Shown: positions 7,302 to 17,077, numbered from the stretch's first letter. The stretch is 64,000 nt of DNA from CAZDET01 sp964504335 (GCA_964504335.1 CAZDET010000023.1:1-64000); one strand, 5' to 3'. Notes: generated from the sequence alone by a model not told the origin. A program made the numbers and translations.

Positions 7302-9380
7302 TTATCGACTAATGACGATTCGCTGTTGTTGCGCCTGGCCATTCGCTTCGATGCGGTAAAAGTACAGTCCGTTCGGCAGGTCCTGTACGGAGGTATCCAG
7401 CGTGTAGATGCCGGCCGGAACGGTGGTTTCAAGTAGTTGCTTTACCAGGCGGCCGTCGGCCGTGTGCAGGCTGATGCGCAGTTGGGTGCGCTCGTTGAGG
7501 GCGTAGTGTAGAGTGTTGGTGGTGCTGGCGGGGTTCGGGTAGGCCGACAATACAGCCAGGCTGCTGGCTTCCGCTACCGAAGTGGTTACCTGCGGCGGAT
7601 TTGCGGGTGCGGGCGTATCCTGCTCGGCCTTGGGATTACTGGGTACATCGGTTGAACGTAGAAAAGATTCGTTGGCGTAGGTGTAGAAACCGGTTCCGAA
7701 ATTGGCCGGGGCGTCGGGGTCAAGGATATCGGTGTAGAAAAAGTTAGCCTGAACACTGTCGGCCTTAATATCCAGAATGTAATGGCCGTGGCTGATGAGT
7801 TCGGCGTACTTCATGTGCGGATTGGCCGTACCCAAAGACAAGGTGTCCAATTGGATCGGTGTGTTGAGGAAAATCTGAATACCCAGGGCTTCTGCCAGTG
7901 AAAGGTTCTCGTCGAAGTTGGCGGACGTAATGCTGGGTGTAACAAATTCGACTGCTACTGCTCCGTCTCCGGTAGTGGGATCGTAAGAGCTGCTCGGTGA
8001 ATAAAAAGGAATCTGAAGGGGCCCAATCTCGATCACCTGAAGATCCACCGGCGTAGGGACCACTTCATTGGCAAAGGAGGTGTGGAAATCACCGGTCAGC
8101 ACGACCACATTTTCAATTTCATTGTCTATAATATGGTTAAATATCTCTGTGCGCTCGGCGGGATAGCCATCCCAAATATCCTGGAAAAGCCCTTCCAGGG
8201 CGTCGAAGTTAATGTTTTCGGGATCCAGTAAAGCTGCCCATCCTATATTGAATTCGGAGAAGATTACTTGCTGACCAATGACCTTCCAGCGTGCGTCGGA
8301 GTTGCTCAATTGATCGAGAAAGAAGGCCTTTTGATCGGCACCCAGTATGGTGCGATCCTCTGAAAAAAGCGCTGTGTCCGTGAAGCTGAGAATCTGTTCA
8401 TCACGGCCTTCCAGGCGGGTATCCAGCATGATTAAATCCACCAAATTTCCGTAGCTAATCGTACGGTAGATCGTTTCTTCGGCATTTTCCCGAATGGGCA
8501 TCCATTCGAAGTAGGCCTGCTTGGCAATGGCCTTGCGCACTTCCCAGTCGCCTTCCGTATCCGGATCGTGGTTTTCGGCACCATCTTCGTAGGCGTCGTT
8601 GGCCGATTCGTGGTCGTCCCACACTGTGATGAAGGGGTGCTGCTGGTGCACGCGGGCCAGGTTAGAGTCCAGTCGGTAGGTGCTGTAGCGGGCGCGGTAA
8701 TCTTCGAGGGTGAGTAGCTCTGCATTAGGTTCCACGGTGCGGTTTTCCCATACGGCGGAATCGCCGTAGACGAAGTTGGCGTACTCGTAGATGTAATCGC
8801 CGAGGTGAATGACGGCATCGAGGTCGGTGCGGTTGGCCAGGTCTTCGTAGGCGTTGAAGTAGCCCGCCTGGTAATTGCTGCAGCTTACGATAGCAAACTT
8901 CAGGTGGTCAGCCTGATCGCCGGTGGGCGTTGTTTTGGTTTTTCCGGTCAGGGAGTTGGCACCCAGGGCTGAGAATCCGTAGTAGTAGGTCGTTCCGGCC
9001 GTCAGTCCGGTTACGTCTACCTTGACAGTATAATCGCGCTCGGCGTTGGTGGTAAAGGTACCGGATTGAACGACGTTTTGTAGGCCCGTATCCGTGGCTA
9101 CCCGCCAATCGACGGTGATAGGGGCCGTGTTCAGGCTATCGGGCGTAACGCGTGTCCAAATGATAACGCGGTCCTCCAATGGATCGCCGGAAGCTACTCC
9201 GTGAAAGAAGGGCCCCCATTCCGGGTTGAAGAAGGTGGTTTCCAGTGTTTTTTCGGAGAAGCCCCGCCCGTGGCCGTACAGGGTAGAGCCTTTGCCAAAA
9301 CTGGTGGGTTGATTGGGTTGGGCGACCAGGGAAACCATCCCAATACAGAGCACGAACGTCGATAAGAATTTGGACATCAT
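7302..9380 (-). CDS. PhoD-family alkaline phosphatase / phosphodiesterase, T9SS-exported (paralogue 2)
   Basis: 692 residues, collinear with the neighbour at 5209-7200: signal peptide (1-20), a ~35-residue Gly/Ser-rich insert absent from paralogue 1, PhoD_N (FFHGVASGDPLEDRVIIWT), then the metallophosphatase core with HLGDYIYE (about 192-199), WDDHESAND and VVLTGDFHTS. A C-terminal T9SS sorting domain follows (AYPNPAST...GLYFYRI). All the metal-ligand motifs I know for PhoD are intact. The tandem arrangement implies duplication; the diverged N-terminus and late motif suggest different substrates. Extracellular phosphate scavenging from organic esters is the likely role (inference). Confidence 0.9.
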   Translation of the reverse strand: MMSKFLSTFVLCIGMVSLVAQPNQPTSFGKGSTLYGHGRGFSEKTLETTFFNPEWGPFFHGVASGDPLEDRVIIWTRVTPDSLNTAPITVDWRVATDTGLQNVVQSGTFTTNAERDYTVKVDVTGLTAGTTYYYGFSALGANSLTGKTKTTPTGDQADHLKFAIVSCSNYQAGYFNAYEDLANRTDLDAVIHLGDYIYEYANFVYGDSAVWENRTVEPNAELLTLEDYRARYSTYRLDSNLARVHQQHPFITVWDDHESANDAYEDGAENHDPDTEGDWEVRKAIAKQAYFEWMPIRENAEETIYRTISYGNLVDLIMLDTRLEGRDEQILSFTDTALFSEDRTILGADQKAFFLDQLSNSDARWKVIGQQVIFSEFNIGWAALLDPENINFDALEGLFQDIWDGYPAERTEIFNHIIDNEIENVVVLTGDFHTSFANEVVPTPVDLQVIEIGPLQIPFYSPSSSYDPTTGDGAVAVEFVTPSITSANFDENLSLAEALGIQIFLNTPIQLDTLSLGTANPHMKYAELISHGHYILDIKADSVQANFFYTDILDPDAPANFGTGFYTYANESFLRSTDVPSNPKAEQDTPAPANPPQVTTSVAEASSLAVLSAYPNPASTTNTLHYALNERTQLRISLHTADGRLVKQLLETTVPAGIYTLDTSVQDLPNGLYFYRIEANGQAQQQRIVISR

Positions 9381-9444
9381 GTCGGAGTCGTTAATTTAGA
9401 GCGGCAAAGAACTGAACTTAATGTAAACCCATCCTTATCCTTAC

Positions 9445-10134
9445 ATGAAAGATTCTCCACAAATCCGGCCGGCCACGATGCAATTCCTCCGAGAGCTAAC
9501 GGAGCACAATGACCGCGATTGGTTCAACGAACACAAAGACCGCTACAAAGCGGCTCAGGAAAATGTGAAGCAATTCGCCGCAGCTGTCGAAGCAGGCCTC
9601 AACGAAACCGATCAGATCGAAGGCGTTAAGGTCTTTCGCATTTACCGCGATGTGCGTTTTTCGAAAAATAAATTACCTTATAAAACCAATTTTGGAGCGG
9701 GACTTACGCGCGCCACGGCCGCGCGCCGCGGCGGCTATTACCTACATTTACAGCCGGGAGAAAGCTTTGTCGGTGGCGGGTTCTGGAACCCCGAACGCGA
9801 CGACCTGAAGCGCATCCGGCAGGAGTTTGAACGGGACGCTAGTCAGATGCGGGCCATCCTGGCCGATAAGACCTTTCAACAATACTTTGAGACCGTTCGC
9901 GGAGAGGAACTGAAGACTGCCCCCAGCGGTTTCGACCGCAACCACCCCGACATCGATCTGATCCGGAAAAAGTACTATGTCGTTAGCCGAACATTTACTG
10001 ATGAGGAGGTGGTGGCAGGTGATTTTCTGCAAGAAGTGATCAATACCTTTCGGGCCATGCGCCCCTGGTTCGACTACATGAGCGAAGTCCTGACGACCGA
10101 TTTGGACGGGCGGTCGCTGATTGAGGATGTGTAA
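9445..10134 (+). CDS. DUF2461 domain-containing protein
   Basis: 229 residues matching the DUF2461/TIGR02453 family: LRELTEHNDRDWFNEHKDRY at the N-terminus, a FRIYRDVRFSKNKLPYKTNFGA core (about residues 65-86) and GGYYLHLQPGESFVGGGFWNP. The family is widespread in Bacteroidota and Proteobacteria, cytoplasmic, and has no established biochemical role. Divergent from phoD paralogue 2, and followed after 11 bp by a membrane-protein gene on the same strand that may be co-transcribed. Confidence 0.85.
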   Translation: MKDSPQIRPATMQFLRELTEHNDRDWFNEHKDRYKAAQENVKQFAAAVEAGLNETDQIEGVKVFRIYRDVRFSKNKLPYKTNFGAGLTRATAARRGGYYLHLQPGESFVGGGFWNPERDDLKRIRQEFERDASQMRAILADKTFQQYFETVRGEELKTAPSGFDRNHPDIDLIRKKYYVVSRTFTDEEVVAGDFLQEVINTFRAMRPWFDYMSEVLTTDLDGRSLIEDV

Positions 10135-10145
10135 ATCGTAAAGGT

Positions 10146-11498
10146 TTGGACACTACCACCAATTCAAAACTCAAGGAGTGGCTCGATTCGCTCCAGCAGG
10201 AAAGCTGGCAACTTGAATTGCTGATTTCCGGCTTTGCCATTTTTTTATTGTTGGCGGTACTCAATCCCCTGCTCGATTTCGAGCAAACGCTCAATCACAT
10301 CGATCGACAGAATCAACTCCTCGCCCTGGCAATGGGGATTCCCTACCGCCTGGGTGTAATTGCCTACTTCATTTTATTGGCTAATTTGTTGCTCCATGTC
10401 GTATTTCGTGGCTTGTGGATAAGTACGGTCGGGTTGCGCTACGTATCCGGAGAAATCGATTTTGAGCAACTTGGGTTTCACGAACGCTACGAGCGCTTCC
10501 TCCGTCGGCGTATTGGTTCCTTCGACCGCTATATCGAGCGGTTGGAGCGCATTTGCAGCATACTGTTCGGCTTTACCTTTCTTCTCATTTTTGCCACGCT
10601 GGGCACAGGAGGTTTTTTGGTGGTGTTAGCAATCGTTCAATTTGGTTGCCGCTACCTACTTGGAGCGGATATGCTCCGGGGTACTGTAGGTTTTCAATTC
10701 GATGATGTTCTTATTCTGTTGTTTCTCTTGATTGCGATCATCTACATGATCGATTTCTTCACGCTCGGGTGGATCAAGCGCCGCGGGTGGTTGGGCCGGA
10801 TATACTATCCCATTTATCGGTTTATGAGCTACGTGACGATGGCCAATTTATACCGGCCTCTTTATTACAACCTGATCGACAACCGCTTCGGCCGCCGCCT
10901 GGCTTATTTCGTAGTGCCGCTCATCTTTCTGATGGCAGCGGCGTTGTCGTCCTTCTATGTACAAAACCCCTACTTCCCCTATTATTTTCCCCAAACAGTC
11001 TACCAAACGAGGGGAGATTGGGTGCACTCCCAAATGTACGAAGACGGGCCGGAAACCGTCGATCTCAACTTCGCCTCTATCCCCAGCCGAACGGTTTCGG
11101 GCGACTACCTTCCCGTTTTTCTGCCCTACCTACCCACCTACCACGATAAGGTACTGCTGTCCCTCTGCCCGGATCTCCAACCAGCCCGGTATGTGGGCTT
11201 AAAATTTCGCGGGGCATTTTCCTTTGGCCAGATTCAGAATGCGGATGCCGATCCGGATCAAATTCTGGATTGCTTACGGCAATTGTGGAAGCTGCAGATA
11301 GATGATAGCACCTACCAGGAGGTACCCCTGCGCTTTTATTATCATCCGGCCCGCGACCAGCACGGCTTGTACGGAATGATTCCAATTGCTGATTTGGCTG
11401 CTTCGGAGCACGTACTACGCATCGATCGCTATTATTTGCGCAACGATTCGTTGCAGTGGCGGGAGGGGGAGCGGTTGTATTTTTGGAAGGAGGAGTAG
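10146..11498 (+). CDS. Five-TM integral membrane protein of unknown function (TTG start)
   Basis: 450 residues. Predicted membrane segments lie at about 24-43, 68-88, 137-166 (long, possibly two), 187-207 and 252-271, followed by a soluble ~175-residue C-terminal domain. A charged amphipathic stretch (about 111-136: HERYERFLRRRIGSFDRYIERLER) precedes the third segment. I do not recognise the family. The only plausible start in the open frame is the TTG at 10146; no ATG or GTG occurs after the upstream in-frame stop at 10122. It begins 11 bp after the DUF2461 stop, suggesting one transcript. The C-terminal domain has few charged clusters and no enzyme motif I can name. Confidence 0.7.
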   Translation: MDTTTNSKLKEWLDSLQQESWQLELLISGFAIFLLLAVLNPLLDFEQTLNHIDRQNQLLALAMGIPYRLGVIAYFILLANLLLHVVFRGLWISTVGLRYVSGEIDFEQLGFHERYERFLRRRIGSFDRYIERLERICSILFGFTFLLIFATLGTGGFLVVLAIVQFGCRYLLGADMLRGTVGFQFDDVLILLFLLIAIIYMIDFFTLGWIKRRGWLGRIYYPIYRFMSYVTMANLYRPLYYNLIDNRFGRRLAYFVVPLIFLMAAALSSFYVQNPYFPYYFPQTVYQTRGDWVHSQMYEDGPETVDLNFASIPSRTVSGDYLPVFLPYLPTYHDKVLLSLCPDLQPARYVGLKFRGAFSFGQIQNADADPDQILDCLRQLWKLQIDDSTYQEVPLRFYYHPARDQHGLYGMIPIADLAASEHVLRIDRYYLRNDSLQWREGERLYFWKEE

Positions 11499-11502
11499 TT
11501 GG

Positions 11503-11532
11503 TTAGAATTTAGTTCATTAGAACTTAGTTCT
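11503..11532. repeat. 15-bp imperfect tandem duplication
   Basis: TTAGAATTTAGTTCA is followed directly by TTAGAACTTAGTTCT (2 differences), in the gap between the membrane protein gene and the convergent Rpn gene. Confidence 0.6.
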
Positions 11533-11560
11533 TTGGACTTCAGGGTTTCTTTATTTCGAT

Positions 11561-12397
11561 TTACAATTGCTCGATTTCTGCTTTAGTCAGCCCTGTAGAC
11601 TTTCCGATAATGTCGATGGGAACTCCGTTATTCTTCATTTCTCGGGCGATTTCTAGGGTCCTTTCTGCCCTTCCTTCTTCTCTTGAGGTGTCTACTACAT
11701 TTTTTATGTCTCGATAGTGCTTAAGGCTTTCCTCATATGCTTCTCGCTCCTCGGGTGAAAACTTCGCAATTTCGGCAGCATCAAACAATTTTTTGAAAAT
11801 TCGATCTTGCAGAGCGGAAGGGCGTTCCTGTAATTCTGAAAGATGACGGAAGACGTATAACCATTTGTCGAATTGACTTTCTAATTCGGCTTCGCTTTTT
11901 CTAAATTTTGGCAACTCAAGGTAGATGAATTTCAATTTATCGTAGAATACTTCGCAATGCTGGTTTTTTAATTCAATTACATGCAATAGCTCCGATTCTT
12001 CTCGGTGATCATCGAATATAAAATCTAAAATACCCACCGTGTAGACTACTTCGAGCCGAAAATCCCAGTCCCCTTTTTTGGCCTGTTCTTGAATTGGAAA
12101 AGAGGAATAAAAAACACTTCGATCCTTGAAGTAATTTTGCTTTGCCTTTTGAATTTCCACTATAAATCGCTCTCCTGACGCCCCTTTGCAATAGAGGTCG
12201 AATACGGCCTTTCGGTCATAAGGATGTAGACCTAGTTGTTCGCTTTTAGTATAAGATAGATCAACGATTTGATGATGGGCCGGTAGTATTTGATTGAGAA
12301 AATCCACTAATAGAATTTTATTCGGCTCGGTACCGAATAGCTTTTTAAAGCCAAAATCAGTTAGCGGATTAATGTATCTATCCTTAAGCACATTCAT
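11561..12397 (-). CDS. Rpn-family recombination-promoting nuclease (PD-(D/E)XK, PDDEXK_2)
   Basis: 278 residues. The N-terminus (INPLTDFGFKKLFG, LLVDFLNQIL) is the hallmark of the Rpn/PDDEXK_2 family. The nuclease core shows KAVFDLYC and FIVEIQKA, the D...ExQ form of the PD-(D/E)XK motif usual in this family. The C-terminus has the repeat-like EGRAERTLEIAREM and a helical ending KSTGLTKAEIEQL. E. coli Rpn proteins are DNA endonucleases that promote RecA-independent recombination; family members are often mislabelled transposases. No inverted repeats or target duplication are seen around it. It has its own AT-rich upstream region (12398-12570) and looks intact. Confidence 0.88.
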   Translation of the reverse strand: MNVLKDRYINPLTDFGFKKLFGTEPNKILLVDFLNQILPAHHQIVDLSYTKSEQLGLHPYDRKAVFDLYCKGASGERFIVEIQKAKQNYFKDRSVFYSSFPIQEQAKKGDWDFRLEVVYTVGILDFIFDDHREESELLHVIELKNQHCEVFYDKLKFIYLELPKFRKSEAELESQFDKWLYVFRHLSELQERPSALQDRIFKKLFDAAEIAKFSPEEREAYEESLKHYRDIKNVVDTSREEGRAERTLEIAREMKNNGVPIDIIGKSTGLTKAEIEQL

Positions 12398-12570
12398 AGC
12401 AGATGTCTATTTTAAACAACTTGTTTTCACTTGTGAAAATAATTATTTTTTTGTTGATTAAATGAGTTTTTTCAACCATTAATATTGTTAGCCCAATGTC
12501 ATCTAACAAACTACGACCTGAAGAACTAACGAACTATCCCTACTTTTCCGGTCCATTCACAAAATAGCAG

Positions 12571-13311
12571 ATGGAACGGATTCGACCCTCGGAGCAGATC
12601 TACGAAAATTACACGCAGGAAGACTTCCAAGTTTGGCAGTTGCTATTTAACCGACAGATAGAGAACTTACAAGGCCGTGTAGCACCCGAATATGTGGAGG
12701 CGCTCGATCTAGTGGGCTTCCAGCCCGAGCGCATTCCGCATTTCGGCGAGTTGAACGAGCGGCTGGCCGGGCTGACGGGGTGGAGCATCCAAACCGTGCC
12801 GAATATCGTGGAGGCGGATCGCTTTTTCCGGCATTTGGCAAAAAGAGAATTTACGGCCACTTGCTGGCTGCGCCGCATGGAAGAGCTCGACTACCTCGAG
12901 GAGCCGGACATGTTTCACGATGTGTTTGCGCACGTACCGCTGCTGGCCAACGAGAGTTACAGCTATTTCTTCCAGCAATTGGGAGCGTTGGCCCTCCGAC
13001 ACATCGAAGATCCAGAGGTGGTCCTGCAGTTGCAGCGCCTCTACTGGTTTACGATCGAATTCGGATTGATACAAAAACCGGGCGGCCCATTACAAATCTA
13101 CGGAGCGGGCATCATCAGCAGCAAGGGAGAAACGGAGCACGCGTTGAGTGATCGCTCGGAAAAGCGGCCTTTTGAGGTGAGCAGCATCATGGCGCAATCG
13201 TTTCGGACCGATCAGATTCAGCCCATCTATTATGTCATCAACAGCTTTGAGCAATTGGCCGGTTGCCTGCCGGAAGTAGAAAGGGAATTGTCGGCAGTCG
13301 ACAGCATGTAA
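12571..13311 (+). CDS. phhA: Phenylalanine 4-monooxygenase (aromatic amino acid hydroxylase)
   Basis: 246 residues, a compact catalytic-domain-only form as in many bacteria. It hydroxylates phenylalanine to tyrosine using tetrahydropterin, Fe(II) and O2 in the cytoplasm. The iron-ligand triad is visible: H116 and H121 in DMFHDVFAHVPLL and E163 in YWFTIEFGL. The family stretch GPLQIYGAGIISSKGE follows. It stands alone, convergent with the M4 protease gene (27 bp between stops) and divergent from the Rpn gene. Start ATG 12571, where the pterin-hydroxylase-like alignment begins. Confidence 0.92.
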   Translation: MERIRPSEQIYENYTQEDFQVWQLLFNRQIENLQGRVAPEYVEALDLVGFQPERIPHFGELNERLAGLTGWSIQTVPNIVEADRFFRHLAKREFTATCWLRRMEELDYLEEPDMFHDVFAHVPLLANESYSYFFQQLGALALRHIEDPEVVLQLQRLYWFTIEFGLIQKPGGPLQIYGAGIISSKGETEHALSDRSEKRPFEVSSIMAQSFRTDQIQPIYYVINSFEQLAGCLPEVERELSAVDSM

Positions 13312-13338
13312 GCTATCGACTACCGACAAATCTATTGG

Positions 13339-16300
13339 TTATTCAATCAATACCTTGCGGGTAGCAAAGAATCCACTTTCCGCCTGAGCGGTGAGGAAGT
13401 ACATGCCACTCGGCAGTTTGGATACGTCCAATTGGCGACGAACCAGGGAGTCTTCCACGCGATCCCAGCGCTGTTGCAGCACGATCCGACCGGTGAGGTC
13501 GCGGAGGAATAGATTCACATTTGTGTGTTCGTCTAATTCTTCCATACCCAAATTGAACTGAACGGTCAGTTGATCGCTGGCCGGGTTGGGGAAGAGATCC
13601 ATACCTTCGGTTTCGAAGGTTGTGAAGTTGGGCGTCGATAAGGCCACCGGTTCCTGCGGACCGGCGAAGGTGGTCAGCGGTGCGCCGCAAATGCCGGTGA
13701 TCGTTACGAGGTCGACGTAGATCTGATCGTTATTACCGGAGGCGTCACACTGAATGCGGAAGCCGGAATTGGTAGCAAAATTGACATCGCTACTATTCAA
13801 TGTAACAGTCGCGGTGTAGAAGGAACCATTAGAAAAGCTGGTTCCACTGGCGTACGCGGCTACTGTCGACCAGCCGGAGCCATTGTAGTAACGCACCCAG
13901 AAATCTTCTCCATTCTCCATGCTATTGGGGAAGAAGGTGAAACTAATCTCCACGGCGTCGTAGGAGGTCAGATCGATATTCTGGTACGTCATAGCCGATC
14001 GAGTACCGGTATTGTCGCGGATACGGATCGAATAGTTACCCTGGTAAGAGTAGGTACCGGAGTAGCGGAAGCAGTCGCCACCGCCATCGATCCAGCCTTG
14101 CCAACCGGATTCAAAGTCACTATCTACGAGCACACTATTGCCGCTACAGCCGCTACCACCGCCGCTGCTGTTGGTGGTGAAGGTGACGGAGGCCTGCGCG
14201 GATTCGTTGCCGGCGGCATCCTGCGCGGAGACGTAGAAGGTATACTGTGTATTAGCGATCAGGCCGGTGATATTAGCCGAAGTACCGCCCACGGAGCCGA
14301 GTAAAGAAGCTCCCTGGTAGACATTGTACTGCACCACCCCAACATTGTCGGTAGAGGCATTCCAGGTCAGTGTAGCCGTTGTTTCGGTGATGTTGGTCGC
14401 CTGCAGGTTGGTTGGCGTTGTCGGCGCTTGGGTGTCACCACCGCCGCCACCGCCGCTAGTGGACATGGAGATGTCATCTACGGCGATATCGCCGCTCCAA
14501 GTGTTAGCTGTAGTGCCGACGAAGCGTAGCTGGACGGAGGAGCCGGCATAGGCCGACAGATCGGCGGATTGGGTCAGCCAGGCGTTGCCCTGGTTGCCGG
14601 AGATCGACCAGACCGTCGACCAACTACCGCCGGAGGTAGCCTGGAGGCTTAGCGTGCCGGGACCGCTGCCGTACATGTGATAGTCGAAGGAGAAGGTAGC
14701 TGCAGTAGCGCCGCTCAAATCAAAGCAGGGCGACTTGACGATGGTTGTCTTCGTCGGGTAGTTCGGATCGGAAGCTTCCACGTAGAGGTACCAGCTGCCT
14801 GCCGAAGCGGAACTGGGGCCTGTATTGCTGGAGGGAGTGCCGCCGCTGTTACGCGCCCAGTCGAGGCCGTCACCGTTACTTTGCTGCCAGGCGCCCAGGC
14901 CGCTTTCGAAGCCTTCGCTGTAGGGGAAGCTGGAAACGGTAGAACCACAGCTGAAGCCGTAGCCGTCGCCGATCCCCACGGCGTAGAAGGCTTCGGTAGT
15001 GGCAACTTCTTCGGGACTGCCGGCTCCGTAGAGGTCGCGGGCCGACTGAATACCATAGACCATCGCATCCTGGAAGGTGGAGTTGGCAGATAGATACACA
15101 CTTTCGAGGCGGAAGGCGATTTGCGCTGCCTTCGAGATGCCGATAGCCGAAACGGAAAAGCTGTCGCCATTATCGTTCGTTCCGGAGCCACCCTCGGTTA
15201 TGAGGTAGAACCAGTAGTTGAGCACACCGGAGTTGCGGTGCACGCCGCAGTAGTCGTTGCTGCTTGAAGGAGTACCACAATTGGGCTCCGTCCAATAGGC
15301 TCCGCCGTAGGTGTCGGGCTGGCCTTCTGAATTCGGATCACTCATGGAGCGTAGGGCCTGGCTGCCGCTGCGGCGCTCGATATCTTCGCCAATGAGCCAA
15401 ATGGCCTTTTCGGGAGCGGCGTAGGCTTCCACTGCCGCCGCCCAGATATCGGAGAAGGCCTCGTTGAGGGCACCCGATTCGCGCTGGTAGGCGAGGTTGG
15501 CAGTGTTGGTGCATACGGCGTGGCCAATTTCGTGGGCGGCCACATCGAGCGAAGTCAGGGCATCGAAGTAGGTACCCGAACCGTCTCCGTAGGTCATCAC
15601 GCTGCCATTCCAGAAGGCATTATCGTAATTCGAGCTGTAGTGGACGTAGCTTCTGATTTTCGCACCGGCCCCGTCGAAGCTATTGCGATTGTGCTCGCTC
15701 TGCCAGTAGTCGTAGGTCATCATGGCGCCCCAGTGGGCGTCGAGCGCGGCATTGTCCTTTTGGGCATTGTCCCATTCGCCGGCGGTCCAGTTGTTGTCGT
15801 TATCTACGAAATCAACGGCATTGTTGTAGTTGGTGCCGGTGTTGAGGTCCCAGGTTTCGATGCCGTTGCCACGCGTGTAATCGCGCAGGCGGAAATCGCC
15901 GTTGTAGCTATCGGTCTTAATTGCACGAGAGCCACTGTAGCGAGTAGCGGCGGTGCCATCGGCCGGAGCTACGTGGTGGATTTTCGCATTTTCCAGGAGT
16001 ACATTGCCGGTGAGGGCGTCGATGTAAATGTCGGCCCGGCTCAGCGGTTGGGTAGCGTAAATGTCGAACTTGTAGGCTAAACGGACCGAGTACTGTGAGT
16101 TATCGGAAGAACTGTGGTAAACGGGAAGTAAGAGGAGTTCACCCGTCGGTTGCTGGTAGTCCATTACGGAAGCAGAAACGGGATCGTCCCATAGGTAGTC
16201 GGTAGCTCCTACGTGGTCGAGCGCCCGGCGAAAAGCCGCCTTTGCGGAAAGTTGAGGACGGGTATCTACGCCCTTAACCTCGTACAGTTCGCCGCTCATG

Positions 16301-16635
16301 CTTTCCACGCGGTTGCTGCGCGCGTGTAGCGTGTACGTGGCAAATTCCACTTTTAGATTGCGGAAGTATTGTTGCATCCGCAGATGCTCCATACCGATTT
16401 GATCGATCTGGCGGTGGATGATTTCGAAATCATGCGCACCCTCCCGCAGATTGAACTGCTGTTTTACGAGCTGATCGGCCTGATTGAGGGTGAAGAACTG
16501 GGATTGGTCCAGATGGATTAGCGAAGTAGAAGGGGATGCGTGGCGCTGTGTCTCCAACTGCTGCGCATTCGCCTGATAAAGCGATGCCAAAAGGCAAAAG
16601 CATACCAGGCAAACAAGATGTAATTTGTTTGCCAT
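13339..16635 (-). CDS. M4 (thermolysin-type) metalloprotease with MAM-like, Fn3 and T9SS domains
   Basis: 1098 residues: signal peptide (1-24), FTP/PepSY-like propeptide (about 40-215), M4 catalytic domain with the zinc motif HEIGH at 368-372 and the third ligand Glu392 in GALNEAFSD, then CGVHRNSGVLNYWF carrying the family's active-site His. Next come a MAM-like domain (about 565-720), an Fn3 domain (APTTPTNLQATNITETTATL onward), a second beta-sandwich (DSDFESGWQGW) and a C-terminal T9SS sorting domain (DLFPNPASDQL). The Gly/Ser-rich linkers contain simple-sequence runs. It is made as an inactive precursor and exported across the outer membrane, and probably digests extracellular protein. The AT-rich upstream region (16636-16850) should carry its promoter. 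Confidence 0.93.
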   Translation of the reverse strand: MANKLHLVCLVCFCLLASLYQANAQQLETQRHASPSTSLIHLDQSQFFTLNQADQLVKQQFNLREGAHDFEIIHRQIDQIGMEHLRMQQYFRNLKVEFATYTLHARSNRVESMSGELYEVKGVDTRPQLSAKAAFRRALDHVGATDYLWDDPVSASVMDYQQPTGELLLLPVYHSSSDNSQYSVRLAYKFDIYATQPLSRADIYIDALTGNVLLENAKIHHVAPADGTAATRYSGSRAIKTDSYNGDFRLRDYTRGNGIETWDLNTGTNYNNAVDFVDNDNNWTAGEWDNAQKDNAALDAHWGAMMTYDYWQSEHNRNSFDGAGAKIRSYVHYSSNYDNAFWNGSVMTYGDGSGTYFDALTSLDVAAHEIGHAVCTNTANLAYQRESGALNEAFSDIWAAAVEAYAAPEKAIWLIGEDIERRSGSQALRSMSDPNSEGQPDTYGGAYWTEPNCGTPSSSNDYCGVHRNSGVLNYWFYLITEGGSGTNDNGDSFSVSAIGISKAAQIAFRLESVYLSANSTFQDAMVYGIQSARDLYGAGSPEEVATTEAFYAVGIGDGYGFSCGSTVSSFPYSEGFESGLGAWQQSNGDGLDWARNSGGTPSSNTGPSSASAGSWYLYVEASDPNYPTKTTIVKSPCFDLSGATAATFSFDYHMYGSGPGTLSLQATSGGSWSTVWSISGNQGNAWLTQSADLSAYAGSSVQLRFVGTTANTWSGDIAVDDISMSTSGGGGGGDTQAPTTPTNLQATNITETTATLTWNASTDNVGVVQYNVYQGASLLGSVGGTSANITGLIANTQYTFYVSAQDAAGNESAQASVTFTTNSSGGGSGCSGNSVLVDSDFESGWQGWIDGGGDCFRYSGTYSYQGNYSIRIRDNTGTRSAMTYQNIDLTSYDAVEISFTFFPNSMENGEDFWVRYYNGSGWSTVAAYASGTSFSNGSFYTATVTLNSSDVNFATNSGFRIQCDASGNNDQIYVDLVTITGICGAPLTTFAGPQEPVALSTPNFTTFETEGMDLFPNPASDQLTVQFNLGMEELDEHTNVNLFLRDLTGRIVLQQRWDRVEDSLVRRQLDVSKLPSGMYFLTAQAESGFFATRKVLIE

Positions 16636-16850
16636 AATTATTGATAAGTAGTGTGATAAATTGTTACCGCTTGTTAAGGAGTCACTGCCCTAAACTTAGT
16701 TAAAAGTTCGATTTAGAGAAATATTTTTTGGTATGCCCTGAGATAAGCAAATGATTATTATAGAAAATACAGAAAAGCCAGTTTAAGTATATGTTTGAAA
16801 ATCAATTATTTGTGTGAATAATAATATATGATTATTTGGCGTTTTTAGAA

Positions 16851-17077
16851 TTAGTCCAAATTTATACTAAGTTGTTTTGCCCGGTTTAGGTATGCGTTAA
16901 GAACGGTTTCTGGTTCATTTCCACCCAACGTGCGATTGAGGTTAAAGGCGGCGCTGATCAGCGCCAGGGGGGTAAATGCCTGCGGAAAGTTACCGAGGGC
17001 TTCGCCGCAGGAGCCGGTGTTCACGGCGTACGCGCATTTCCGATAATACCGAAATCTTCAATGGGCTGGTAAGGCAT
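16851..17077 (-). pseudogene. Collapsed GH15 (glucoamylase/trehalase-like) gene: both ends kept, middle deleted
   Basis: On the minus strand an ATG at 17077 begins MPYQPIEDFGIIGNART and runs into a stop at 17021. This is the characteristic start of bacterial GH15 proteins. Immediately downstream, in a different frame, comes the characteristic GH15 C-terminus: CGEALGNFPQAFTPLALISA, then AAFNLNRTLGG, ending at a TAA at 16851. The ~550 residues normally between are missing and the two ends are joined out of frame. The 509-bp 'gap' between the M4 protease and the Crp gene is otherwise AT-rich (16636-16850). Family recognition is from memory of these end motifs. Confidence 0.75.

Noticed and set aside
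11561..12397. Active transposase / insertion sequence
   Set aside because: Rpn-family protein; no terminal inverted repeats or target-site duplications seen, and members are nucleases, not DDE transposases.
16950..16965. Perfect 16-bp palindrome GGCGCTGATCAGCGCC
   Set aside because: Falls in the GH15 relic coding sequence (ALISA region), so probably coincidental.
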